Source of the DNA: Cyprinodon diabolis
Lineage: Eukaryota > Chordata > Actinopteri > Cyprinodontiformes > Cyprinodontidae
Direction of reading: 5' to 3'
Assembly: GCA_030533445.1 (NCBI GenBank)
Contig: CM060080.1
Coordinates: forward strand, 24,314,552-24,378,551
Length of the DNA stretch: 64,000 nt
Under the pieces are notes generated by a model. It was not told the origin of the DNA, ran no database searches, and worked only from the letters and a program-made list of their open reading frames with translations. Below, piece after piece: positions 1 through 12,800 of the stretch; position 1 is the stretch's first letter, and each line of letters opens with the position of its first letter. The translations under genes and the position numbers were made by a program.

Positions 1-1435
1 TGAAGGTGAGGGAGGAAGCTCACAGGTGCCCCTCGGCTCAAGCCTACAGCCGCTCGCTCCCCCACTCTGCAGTCACGCAAGCACTGCCCCCCTCCTGGCC
101 CTCGAACTGATTTTACTGCAGCCTGTGGGGGAAACCATACGCTACAAAGGCCCCGGGTCCACATTAATTTCATGACCGGGGTTACACAATCATAAATCAT
201 TTTGAAACTGGGAGAGAAGGAGGAGGTCGCAGCAAGGGTACTGCCATGACCCAATGATAAGACTGAACAGGAGAATATAAAAACCTGTAGTTTCAAGTTG
301 CTTTGGATTGTCATATTTTTGCCAGCAAGTTTTTTTTTATTTTTTTTTGGTTTATTAATGTTCATCTTTGAGCCTAATTGAAAATAGCTGTAATGACATG
401 CTTGCTGTATTTAACGAATCATATTTTCTCTTGACACGCAAGCTTCCAGGAACAGAACTGCAAGTTTTATAGGTCATTTGAGATTTACAAGTTTGTTTTA
501 CACTCCAGGAAACAGTCTCAGACTTTAATATAAGGCACACACACCCAATATCACTACAAACTGCAACTATTTCATACTTCTTTGAAACCTGTTGTGCATT
601 GCAAGAAAACTACAGATGCATTTTAGATTTAATGAAATTAGGTGGAGATTATCTCTTGAAGACATATGGCAGAGTACTCATTAGCTAATGATCTTATTAG
701 TTTCAGCGCTTTGGTTTCTCTAGTGTATTTATTATATCTGACAGATGATCTCACATTATTTCAATGTTTTCGTATTTAGTCACATCACAGTTACGATTCT
801 TAATGAATGTTAGATAAATCCTATAGGTTATAGTTCAACCCATTGGATTACATTTTTAAGAAGAAGAAACAAAATTATTATTTTTTTATTTCAAAAAACC
901 AACAACCTCAAAGCTGTGATGTGAGTTACAGTAGTTACTTAGTGCCCCATTGTCAATACAAAGAGGAACTCCCTTCTCATGAATTCACAGCTGAAAGATT
1001 TGGGGTTATGTCTTTACCAGATTTGCAGATCTAAACAACTAAAATATATATTGACCTGCATTTATCCACCTCCATCTTCCAACATGATGCTGCTACCATA
1101 ATGTTTCACAAGTGGGTTGGTGTGTAAAGGCAAGTGTTTTTCCAAATCAAAGTCCTATACAAGAGTAATACATATGACATAAAAAAACACACAAAGAAAA
1201 AGCTTTGCAGTGGGATAATAAAGGCAGGCAAAGAAAAAGATGTGCTGCACATTTAATTATGTTCATCTATCTTATTCTATATCCGTTGGTTGTGCTGTTC
1301 TTTTTACATCTCTTTGCAGGTGATAAGGCAGACTGAAGATCTTTTATCGTTATCTCCCTTTTATCTCCTCTTTCTTTCACGTTTTCTCCTTTTTTCTGTT
1401 TTTCCTTTCCTGTTCTACTTACATTGCAGTGTCCA

Positions 1436-1436
<1 letters not shown>

Positions 1437-1479
<43 letters not shown>
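1437..1479 (+). repeat. (ATCT)n microsatellite
   Basis: About eleven uninterrupted tetranucleotide units, read directly. Confidence 0.95.
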
Positions 1480-2518
1480 AAGACCAGATCTGCAGAGAAA
1501 GAAAAAGATAAAAGTCAATTTAAAAGATTCTCTTCTTCCACCTGAGCTGCAGCTCCTCAAGAGTTACCAAAGTTCTACAGCTTTTACATGAAGGTTTCAG
1601 TTATGCTGGGAATAAATTAGAAGTTTTGCTACAATTATTATGACTGAAGAGTAGAGCATAAATGCAGTGAAGATTTTTGAAAATGTTTTTCTAAAAGAAA
1701 GTTGAATATTTCTTTATGATTTCATTTTAATATGTGAAACACAATCCTGATAAAACATGAGATATCAATACTTTTACAAAACACTGTTGTTCTCCGCTAC
1801 ACATCTCTGTTATGTGATAAGAATTAGAGATGTGTACAGCTTCTCTCAAAACAACTTCTGTGGTTTGGAATTGAGAGTAATTATAAGTGTTTGCTCAGTT
1901 TGCTTCACCAAAGGAAATTAATCTACTCATTCTAAAACTTTCTTGCAGCCACATTTTTACTCTTGTTAAACTTTTATGGGCTTGCGTGAATATTGTACAT
2001 TCCTCACCAGCCTTATTATGAAATCATCTAGACTGACGTTCCCAGATGCGGGCTCCCTTTCAGACATATCAGCGATGCATTGATTTGAAAAACCATTAAA
2101 ACCGCAATCTGAATGTGCCTGAACTTTACAGATTTTTAAGCTGAGACAAAAGCACAGTTGTTAATTTTTTTTGCCATGGCAAACCTCTGCTGCTGATATT
2201 GATGAATTTGTTGACATATATGTTTCCCGCAGGACTTTGATTTGTAATCTCAGCTTGCACGGCAGCCTTGGTTTACAGCCGAGGTCTCGACGTATGGACA
2301 CACGCAGGTACACCACAGACGCCTGCTGTGCTCTGCATGAAAAGCCTCATTTAGAGCAGCACAAATCCCATGTGCATGGCAGTAATTACCACAGTTTTTC
2401 TCTGACACGCCATGGTCATTTACAAGATTAACCAGTCATAGATAAATAAATAAATCCTTCATGAATGTCTCTCCTAAACATTAAAGTCCACAAAGAAAGT
2501 TTATGTAAATATATATAC

Positions 2519-2546
2519 AGACACACACACATACACACACACACAT

Positions 2547-2600
<54 letters not shown>
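2519..2600. repeat. Compound (CA)n/(TA)n microsatellite
   Basis: An interrupted CA tract is followed immediately by a TA tract of about 48 bp. Confidence 0.95.
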
Positions 2601-2603
<3 letters not shown>

Positions 2604-5234
2604 AAATATGTGTGTAAAAAATTTTAAAATGTATGTTAAAATATGTTTATACTTGTTCTATATACAGTACAGTGCCAATGCATTGTTTCATGAGAAGAGT
2701 TAAAAACATCAATTTTCATTAAAAAAAATTCATGTTCACTCATACCATAAAAGGCAAAGATCTAAGTCAAACCTAAACCAAATTATGTATTACAACAATA
2801 TATGTATATGTAATTAATATAACTGTACTTAAACAGATTTTGAAACATGACAAGGAGTGCTCCAATAATGTGCAGCAAAAGTTAAAGATTGTTGAATGTC
2901 TTTTAAAACATAAATATACATTTCATTTTTACAAGGAGATGTAGAAAAGCCAGAGGTGAGTCGGCATATTATGTCAATTATAACATATTAACAGTGAAGC
3001 TGCTATGGGCATTAAGCTCTTCTTCTAAGTTTTTCACTATTGAGATTTTTGGCAGAAAATCAAATTTTGTGAATATTTAGATAATACCTATGGTGGTATT
3101 TCACAATGTTTGAAGTCTTTTGCCCTATTGTGCAGATACATTACCTTTCATGTGCATAACCTTACATACATTTTGTTTTTTTTTAAAAATTGAAGAAAGG
3201 AAAGGTCATATCACTTGATATTGTTGCATCTACAACAAATTAAAGTGTAAGGGATATGTTTTTTTCCCCTCATGCAATGTTTTTGTTCGGCAATAAAATA
3301 ATAGTATATTATGTATAGATAATATTTAAAGATGGATTCCAGTGGATAACGTCCTCTCAGGAAAGTTATTCCTGCAGGTAGAGATGAGGTCATTCCTTGT
3401 CAGCCAGTAGAAGCTGCTCTGTTGGCTCAGGATAATTATCTGCAGGCACGCAACAGACTAACCGATTTGAGGTTGGCCCTGACAGTGTGCATACCCCTCC
3501 AGCTTTTTTTCCCCCCTACCGCATGTTTTACCATCCACCTCTCTTTCGACAAGCTCACCAGTTGTGAAGGGGTCATATTTATCTAACTAATCATTCTCAC
3601 GTTGCATTCCACTGAAGATTTGGGGTTTCATGTAGAAAGTAAGGCAGGGCTTTCATTGAAACATGGAGTCATCCACACTAATGACTTGCAGAAGAGTGCT
3701 CCATCTCCTCATCTGAGTGAAGATAAATCAGATTTCAGTTTAGGAGCAGCTCAGGACCAAAGACTTTAAATGTGGCATGAGTACAAAAGGAGAGAAAACT
3801 CTTCAGGCAGTGAAATCCTGCCCTCTGGTGTCCAAAACATCTCACCCATCTTGTAAAATAAAAGGGTGCATTAAAGAACACTCACATCTTTTCCATGAAT
3901 CAGAGGAGTTTTTGAAAGCAAATAAAATTTAATAATTTATATATAATGCATAGCCGTAAAACTTTTATATTTTATAAATCAATGAAGATTCAAATGTGTG
4001 GACAAAGCTTGTGGCACAAACTAACTGGTGGATCACCTCCTGCTGCAGTGTGACCACTCTGATGCTCAGCAGAACCTTCTTAGATTAAGTAAAAAAGAAA
4101 ATTTCTAAAATTTTCATTTTCTTTTTAAAAAACAAACAAACAAACAAACAAAAAACAGTTTTAAATTTCACCCTTTAGTTTGACAGACTGCATGTGATGT
4201 AAATATATTAACTTGCAATTACAGCAGAAATGAAACAAAGTACACCCAAGCTATAATAAGTTCTAAGAACAATATTCTGTACTTCTTTAAAAGTTGTGTA
4301 ATTCAAATCAAGTAAAAACATATGAGCCAAACCTTTTTGTATCCTGTTTCTGAGGGAAAATACTATTTCTAACTGAACATAGTGACAGTTGTCCATTTTA
4401 AACTTTTTAGATTTAGAAATGCAAAATCATGCATTACTAAACACAGAACCTCAGTGGATTTAAGTGTAGATTTTAGGATGATGACAACATTTTCATTTTG
4501 TTTTTCTTTTCAGGATCTTTTAAATGTGGATTTGCTGATAAGCTTTATGTTAATTTCATGCTGCATAAACCCATGTGCACTTAAATTGAAGGCAATAAGC
4601 TAAGGGCCAGACATCCTCCTACAGGGTTTTCTGGTAAAATTGCATAATCAATGAAGCAAAACAGTCATATAGTATCACAACTTTGTTGTAGACCAGCGAA
4701 TACTAGATAAGTGTTTTTTTCTTTCTTTTTTTTTTTGTACCATTTGTTTTAATGGCTCCCATGATGATAGCCATGTAAAAAAAACCATGTGTGTACTATG
4801 GTTGTCATTGTCTGATTAGTTAAATCATGATTATGAATAAAAATTATCAAAAAGACAAGAAATCTGTCAGAGTGTAGATTTTTTAAATACTTTCCCTGCA
4901 AAGCACTTGATAAAGGCGACAACTGAAATGCAAAGATGAGCCCTTTAAGTTACATTTGCTTACTGCACACAAAAACCATGTTTCCCTTAAAACAAATCCA
5001 TCCTAAATTTCCTGGTTTGGCTAGCATTCAAAGGACTGTCTTTTGAAGAATCTCATAGTGATACACTTTAATAATTATGCTCCTACATTGATTGGGCATT
5101 AAATAATAATTAAAGTATTAATTAAAGCAAAAAAATAAATAAATAAATAAATAAATAAATAACAAAATAAAATAAAACAAACCTACCCTCCATGTCAAAC
5201 CAAACTGATCCAGTAGTTCATGCTGTCAGAAATC

Positions 5235-6085
5235 CAGTTTGTGTGTTCTGTTTTTGTTACTCCACCAGGTGGTGGCCCGTCCTCATTTGGCCTACCTGCA
5301 CACCTGCAGCTTGTTGCCTTATTACCTGTGGAGTGCTCTTAAGCTGCTGACTGCCACTACCTCAACACCAGAGTGTTTGCCAGTTTGGGGTACTCTAGCC
5401 ATGCTTAGTTTACCAGAGTCTAACCTGAGTTTTGTTTTGCCAGTTTGGGTACTCTAGCCAAGCTGAGTTTTGGCTGAGTCAAGTGGAGCTTTTTGTTTAC
5501 CTGAGTTTAAATCTTGCAGTTTTTGTCTTTGCCTCTCGGCAGGAAGTCATCCTGCAGACTGAATGTTTGGGACCTTCACTCCCCAGGAAGGATCTTCCGA
5601 GAACCAAACTGAGCTGAGGATTCGAGTTTGTGGTTTTGGATCAACCTTTTCCCCCAAGGATCGTCTGGGGCTTCTCTCTGAGCAGAGGATTCATCTCCAC
5701 AATAACCCGTTCAAGTACCGCAGGAAATCTAAGTTGCAGTCAGCTTCTCCGTTCACCAAGGAACAACCGCAATCTGGGTAAACCCTGTCCACCCTCCATC
5801 AACAAGACAATCACTGGAACATCCCACACAGACTGGATTCAAGGACACCTTTTTCTGGAAACATGAGTCTGCAACCTATTCCTCCTCTTCAAGTCTTCAA
5901 GATTCTAATTTCCAACTGAGCCTGAACTAACTGCAATGCTTTCCCTAACTTTCCAGTTCCGGTTCGACAGTGTTCAGAGCAGCACTGGACTCTTCTCATT
6001 ATTCTAATAAACCTGTTAAACTTTTCCCTGGTCTCTCTGTTTGGTTTTCTGCATTTGGGTCAGATCTTTAGTTAAATCATGACAC
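5235..6085 (+). mobile_element. Degraded LTR-like retroelement remnant
   Basis: A more GC-rich block than its surroundings. It ends with an AATAAA-containing segment, a TGCATTTGGGTC segment and then TCATGACA. The same kind of 3' end recurs at 28999..29528 and near 58870. Near 5385..5460 a segment of about 60 bp (TTTGCCAGTTTGGG..) is duplicated in tandem. No gag or pol was recognised. It could instead be the 3' part of another retroelement class. Confidence 0.4.
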
Positions 6086-6744
6086 ATGCAGAAAGAATCC
6101 CATCTAGGTCAGCAGGCATAAAAAATACTATACTTTTCAGACAACTGAATCTTTTTTCAGTTATTTTATTTTACTTTATTGCATATAACAGACCAAAAAG
6201 AAAACAGATTGAAAATACAAAAACTACACAATTGTCATTATTACATAGTATCAGCAAATAAAACACGATTATGCCAGAAGATGGAATTCCACTTTAGGGG
6301 AGGCAAACCCAAAAGATAATAGTTACAAAAAATTGCTTAATTGGTTTTAAATAGAAATAAAAAGGTATAAATTGATCTCCAAAACTCACTCAGCAGTGGA
6401 CATCTTCATATATGTAATAGTATATATTTAACTTGATTCTTTGCAAAAGTGGTCACAAAGATCACCAACATTAAGCTGTATTTAAGCAGGTTTAACATTA
6501 GACCAATGTAAACAGTAGACTTATTTAAAATGAATAATCCAGTCTTTCACAAATGGAAAATATATGCTGTCAAGAGCAGTGTACCACAGCTCCTCTGTCA
6601 TCTGAAGTCACATTAAAGTCTCTCTCCCAGCAACTGAAAACCCCTTAGATGTAGCCTACCGTAATAACATGAAGCTACGAGGTGTAAGATACCGGGGGAA
6701 AAGTGTGAATTTGGGAATACCAAAGCAAACAAGTATTCAAGTAT

Positions 6745-6835
6745 CGCATTCAAGGGTCCAGGGTGTACCCTGCCTCTTGCCATTAGACCCCCAGAGATAG
6801 AAACTGAGATCATTATAACCCTAATGGACTGGATG
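6745..6835 (+). mobile_element. 3' tail of a fish non-LTR/SINE family (degraded)
   Basis: Matches the pattern seen three more times here (12420, 40530 minus, 56500): CCAGGGTGTACCCTGCCTCT..., an AGAGATAG..CT.. segment, then GGATGGA. Copies of this tail are common in teleost genomes. Confidence 0.55.
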
Positions 6836-8507
6836 GAAGAATAAAAATAGACGAATTTAATAGATAAAAATAGACAAATTTAATCTTGGGTTTTTGTTTG
6901 TCCCTAATGACCCTATTAGTCTAAATTAAATCTAATGACCTCTTTGTATTAATTAGGAGGAAAACCTAAACCACTCAGTCCTCAGTAGGAGTAGTGCTTT
7001 GATTACTATTATATGGACATTACGACTATGGATCTGGGAAAACCCCTTCACTCTTGACATCCAAGATTTTGCTGGGTGAGTGACTTCATAGCAAAGTCTA
7101 GCTGGTCTGCTCAGTAAGTGTTTAATTTAACTGAAAGATCTTGCCCAAGCCACGCTGGAAGGGTAGTTGGAAAAGATGGTGATGGATGCTTGGTCATAAT
7201 TGAAAGCGCCACCTGTATACCTTGCACAGCAAAATATTTCCTCATAGTCCTGGTAGTTGTGGAGCTTTTCAAAACTCAGACAATGTTACCCCTTGGCTTA
7301 CTGGATTTGCTAGGTTTGGTGCGATCTGTCAATAGGTATGTCTATATCCATATCTAGAACCTCCTTCAATAGCTTTGTAACAGAAGTTGTTGTGCATTTA
7401 GTAGCTTCCTGATTTGACCAGTATATATAAGGTGTACAAATATTTGATCATCTCCTTCTTCCTTCTATATCGATGCATTTCTCTTGTAGACTTTTTGATT
7501 CCTTCTTGAGTGTGCTGACAATACTGTAGACTGCAAGTCCCCCATCAGACTGTTCTCCATATCTTTCACTTTCCCTTTCATCAGCTCTAGGTCTGACTAG
7601 AGCATAGCGATATGTAATTTGAAATGTAATTTAAAATTGCAGAGTTGTGTTAAAGAAGGCTCTGTGTATGCACCGTGATCATCTATCTTTCTGGTTCTTT
7701 TCCCTGAAAAGATATCACTCGGGACAAACTCATAAATAACTCTTCATAACTTATATGTATTAAATAACTAGGAAACATTGCAACAGGTTCTGATAGAAAT
7801 TGTAATCTTACTCAGATCAGAGAAATTGCTTAGAATGGACAGAAGGCGGCTGCTCATCTCCGGGCTCACCTCTCAGGAAGTGGCCCCGATTAATAGTTAA
7901 AAAGGCATTTTATGCATCTCCAGTCTGCCACATCATATTTACATCATACACATTAGCAGATGATTAGACATCCGTGGCTCCATCCTTATCAAAATATTCC
8001 ACTTTGTTCTGAGCTGAAGGACACTGCTCTCAAATCTTTGCCACGTACAGAATAAAGATTATAACTGTATATCCAGACAGAGGAACTGTCCTAATTAGAT
8101 TAACTATTGTGGGAAAACATCAGTTCTGACATGCAACAGACAGAAAATACCAAGGTGTAATAAACACAAATCTTCAGTGATAATTATCCTAACAGTCGCA
8201 TCATACATAATGATGTAGCCTAAAACGATGGACAATTTCTTCTAAGTAACATCAAATGTAGTCATTTAGGGGAATTAAGCTTTGGATAACCACTGACTGA
8301 TGGTGCAAGTCTCCTACATCAGGTCTTTGTACCTGAGAGTAGATCATAAATAGGAGAAAAATAGTGACTGCATCATTTTCTCTTAAAATAATTTAAGAAC
8401 GAATTTGTTTTTATGAACAGTTCTTGCATGGCATCATTGTCTCTGTGATAAAGATGAACCAGCAAAAAAGTTTTATGTAAGTAAATTAGGTATATCATTA
8501 GATCCTT

Positions 8508-8513
8508 TTTAAT
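8508..8513 (-). terminator. Candidate ATTAAA polyadenylation signal of the triple-GAIN gene
   Basis: ATTAAA on the minus strand, about 87 nt past the stop codon. No AATAAA was found nearer. Weak evidence, based on the hexamer and distance alone. Confidence 0.3.
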
Positions 8514-8599
8514 TTCTAAATTGTATCAGTTCACTTAAATTATTAAGCATATAGTAAATTAACTTAGGTTATATGAGGCTGGGAGGAAGGATAAGCAAC

Positions 8600-9803
8600 T
8601 TATCCGTAAGGTGATGTGTACACAGTCTGTGAGGATTGGCTGCTGCTCTGAGATTGCTTTTGGTCCTCTGGAAGGATCTTGCTGGAGAAGTAGTAGTAAA
8701 CAAACAGGAAGAATCCTACATGCAGAAAATGGATTGATTGTTTCTTTTTGTTATTCTGATATTATTCTGATTCAGGGCTGAAGATGTTTATTGTTATGTA
8801 TAGGCTTACCTTGAAAAGAGTTAAGGATGGTGAAGATGTAGTAGGAGGGAAGGAGCATAGGACCGTAGCTAAAAAATGCAAACCCCCATGTAATTCCCAA
8901 AAGGCAGAATAAACCCAGAAGAGAGAAAATCCTTGTCTTGGAGGACTCCTGGGTTTTTTTCTCTTTAGATGCATAGTGTTTGATATGCACTATGGTTACT
9001 ATAAATATGGTTAAAGTGAAGATGAACACAATACTATAGTAACCAATGTTTACACCTAAGTGAATGGTAGAATCAGGGATCCAGCACCTGAAAATCATGA
9101 AAGAAATGCATTTATTTTATAGCACAACAATCGTATTTAGAATTCAAAATATTGCTAAAAGGTTCTTACATGTTTACTGAGGTGTCGTTATTGCCAGAAA
9201 TCGTTACGTGATCATATTTGTTTGAGGCAACAAGTCCAAGCACCATAACAGCTGGAAGAACTGAACAACAATTGTTTTTAGGGATTTAATAATCTGCAGG
9301 CACACTAATTGTTTTTTTTTAAAGTGATTTCTTACCCCATCCAGTGCAGCAAATTTTGCAAAAGTAATATTTGACATCTGTGGGAATTTTGTGCAGATTG
9401 AAGTACAGGTGCAAAGCCTGCATGAAGAACCAAGTGAACGTGGCAAGCATGCTATAGTGCATAAACGCTGCCATCACCACACATGCTGCAAAGTTCTCCA
9501 GGTTAGCAATGGTCTCATTTAATAAAAAGCATAAGTTTAGGAAGAACAAGGCAATGAAAAGATTCATCAGGATCTGTACAGCTTGGGTGGCTTTAGTCTT
9601 CCTGCAAGGGGAATTCATCAATGTTAACAAAACACTGGAGAAAAAGAATCATTCAAATCAAATGCTAATTTTTTATACTTTTACCGTATGAGAAAATGCA
9701 TGAAGATAGCCACACCCAGGAAAAATATGGACATGCCACAGCCGGCTTTTGTGATTTGGGTGAGTGCTTCCAAGTGAGAGGGACTGATGTTCTCACCTGA
9801 TGA
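8600..9803 (-). other. 7TM domain exons of the triple-GAIN receptor
   Basis: Exons 9803-9685 (TM1), 9601-9336 (TM2-4), 9260-9170, 9087-8810 (TM5-7) and 8715-8600 (end of TM7 and short cytoplasmic tail). TM segments are readable: [94 protein letters not shown] and [20 protein letters not shown]. The Cys-Trp after the 9087 acceptor matches the conserved extracellular loop 2 CW. The C-terminal tail has about 25 residues and is Ser/Gln-rich. The stop is TAA at 8602..8600. Confidence 0.88.
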
Positions 9804-12800
9804 CTGATGACAAATCTTTAATAAACCTTTTTTTTCTTTTTTTTTTTACATATCAAAATGGATTTAAATATTCATAAAAATCTCCTACCATGAGGATTGC
9901 AAAAAATGTAAGATGAGAGCATTGGCATGTGATGTTGCCGTTGGACTCTTTCATCAGGCAACCATCTGTTATCCATTTTTCTTTGCCACCTGGGGGGAAG
10001 TCGTAACACGAAGGAAGGAAGGAAGGAAGGAAGGAAGGAAGGAAGGAAGGAAGGAAGGAAGGAAGGAAGGAAGGAAGACCTCCATTTATAGACTTAAAAG
10101 ATTTTCGAGACCTGTAATGTGAAGTATAAACAATAAAATACCTTCTTTACTTGTGCCATCCCAAGATACACAAGTAGCATTAGCTTCAGCCTGAATGGAG
10201 ATGGACAAAAAAAAAATCAGAATTACCGACACCAACTAAAAGTTATTATGAAAATAGTTAACCTCTCTCTCACCGTATTCACATCACGGAAGTGAATGTC
10301 GATGGTTTCTGAGAGGTTGGATATATTTACTCCCATATCTATCCCAAGAATTACGTTGTTTAAAAATAAACTGGTTTTGTTAAGCTGTTGAGATCAAAGA
10401 AATCACTGATAATTATTCCTGTATCTTACAAAAAAATAATATTACATTCTGATTTTACCTTCTCAATATCTGGGAAGCGCAAAACTCCCGCATATGATCC
10501 ATTTTTTTTCACAGCCATTTCACTGGCTTCTTTAGAAAGACGGATTGTTTGCATGGAGCCAGTAACCACATCATCCTTTTCCTTAAGAATCGATCACAAA
10601 CAGAGAATATAAAAGAAAAAATCAGATGGTATCTCAACATGTTTTTATTGTTCTGTTATAAAAGCTGGGTACCTCTACTTTGCCACTTGCATCAAAGCCA
10701 ATGTTGATGGTTGTCTTATTTTGTTGTGGCAGTCTTTGAATAACTCCAGAAATGTTCCCCATTTCAATGGTTGCTACTTGGGCATTCCCCATCATGTCCA
10801 CTATAGAACTCAGATTCTTCATTAAATTTCTGTAATTTTCCATTAACGATAACATTTTCTGACAATGCGATCAGATTGTGCCGATTTTTGTGCAATTTTT
10901 AAACCAACCTCACACATAACTTATACTTACGCTGCTTCCTCTGAGGTCAGAGGACGATCTGGTGCTCTAAAAGTTAGAGTTGCTCTTTTTACTTCTAGTT
11001 TCTTATTCTGTTTTCAAACCAAAATAGCGTACTTAGCTCAAAATGGAAAATGTCAGTATCATAGTTCATTGTGGTGTTAAATGTGTATTTGATGGTTTTT
11101 CTTACAATCAAAATGGCAAAGAATGTTAGATGAGAGCATTCACACTTGGCTCCATTGTCTTCCAAAGTTGTTTTGCAGCCGTTCATTGTCCACTTTGGAT
11201 TGGTGTCTGGTTGAAGGCAGAAGAAGATAGGCAAAAGATTTAACTCAAGTTAATATATAAAGAATGGTCACCCTCTTAGGATTTGTTTGAAATAAATTGT
11301 GAACTAAAATCTGTATTCGCTGTGATAACCATGTCATAGATTAATATGGGGGAAAACCTGTTTTCCCCCATATATATTAAACAGGTTCCGATACCATTTT
11401 CTGGCCCCGATACCGATACCCGATACCTGGCTGTGCAGTATCGGCCGATACCGATACCATAATAATGTAAAATAATTGCCATCATGGCTTTGTCAAGCTG
11501 CTGCCTACCTTTGTGAAGCAGGAAAAAATCTAATACAAAGTGAATCCAGTAGAACTTTTTATTGCCTACCAGGAGTGGGTGACAATAGTTGAATAAACTT
11601 ATGGCTCTCAAAATGGTATCGGTGCCCTATTTGTTGGTAGTCGCCGATACCGATACCACCATTTTAGGGCAGTATCAGGGCCCCGTCCGATACTGGTATC
11701 GGTATCGGTGCAGCACTATTCATTACCTTACTTAAGTAGAAATTTTGGCTATCTATACTTTACAGGTGTAATTATGTTTTAGACAACTTTTCACTTCTAC
11801 TATTTAAATATTTTACCTATTCTCTCTACTTTCTACTCCTTACATTTTAAAAATAGACTTGTTAGTTTTGTTTCATTTCTGCTCATTTTTGTTATGACGT
11901 GGTATTTAAAAAAAAATAATAATAATCAAAATAATTTGTTTCATCGAAACAATTCATTTCTTTGTGGTTGGACTTGGTCCTGCATTAACTTGTTGTTCAC
12001 CACATACCAAATTAAATTGTTTTTCAAGATGATGTACAGTTAAATTTGACACTTTTACCATTAGTTATAAAACTAAGAAACTTAGGTATAAGGAAGTTAT
12101 CATCCAGAATTGTACAAAAATGTTTCTTTAATAGCATAGTGCAGTAACCATTATAAGGTTTAATATTAATGTTTATTACTCAAGTAGAAGTATATCTCCC
12201 ACTGTTTAAAAACACTTTTTAATCAAGTAAAAGTGCCATTTTTAAAACTGCTTAAAGCATAAAAGTAAAAGTAATGCAGGAAAAAAGGTTAAGGACAGAT
12301 GCTTTAATACTTTTGACAGCTCTTGTTCCTTGGTCGTACACTCTCTAGCCACTCTGGTTTCCTACCACAGTCCAAAAACATGACTCTTGGGTTTATTGAT
12401 ATTCCTAAATTCCTTGTGTCTGTGTGCATAGTTTTGTGCCCCTGCTCTGCGACAGACTGGTGTAACCATAGACTGCTGGAGATAGGAACTAGTGCAACTG
12501 TGACCCTGATAAACTAGTGGAAGATGGATGGATTGATTCCATTCCAAGCTTTTACAATAAAGACAAATCTCTAGCAGTGGGTCAAATTAGTCAAAATGTT
12601 GCAATTTTATTTTAAAACCTTAACCTTAAAATATTCTAAGGTCATGTGCACCCAACAAACTTACCTTCTCTATTTTCAATTGTCCATGATACACAATTGT
12701 ATTTTTGTTCAGTTTGCATCTTGATAAAACAAAAATAAAAATCAGAAAATTTCCTTTATCAAGGAAACAATGTTACAAATTTTTACCATCTCGTTACCAA

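Larger units (their letters stand above)
1..5229. other. Intergenic, no supportable gene
   Basis: AT-rich sequence with short spurious open frames only. It contains microsatellites: ATCT repeats at about 1437..1479, CA at 2519..2548 joined to TA at 2553..2600, AAAC at 4130..4152 and AATA at 5131..5162. No splice-supported exons or recognisable protein motifs were seen. Confidence 0.6.
6086..8590. other. Intergenic, no supportable gene apart from a repeat tail
   Basis: Only short open frames without motif support. The 3' flank of the triple-GAIN receptor occupies the end nearest 8.6 kb. Confidence 0.55.
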
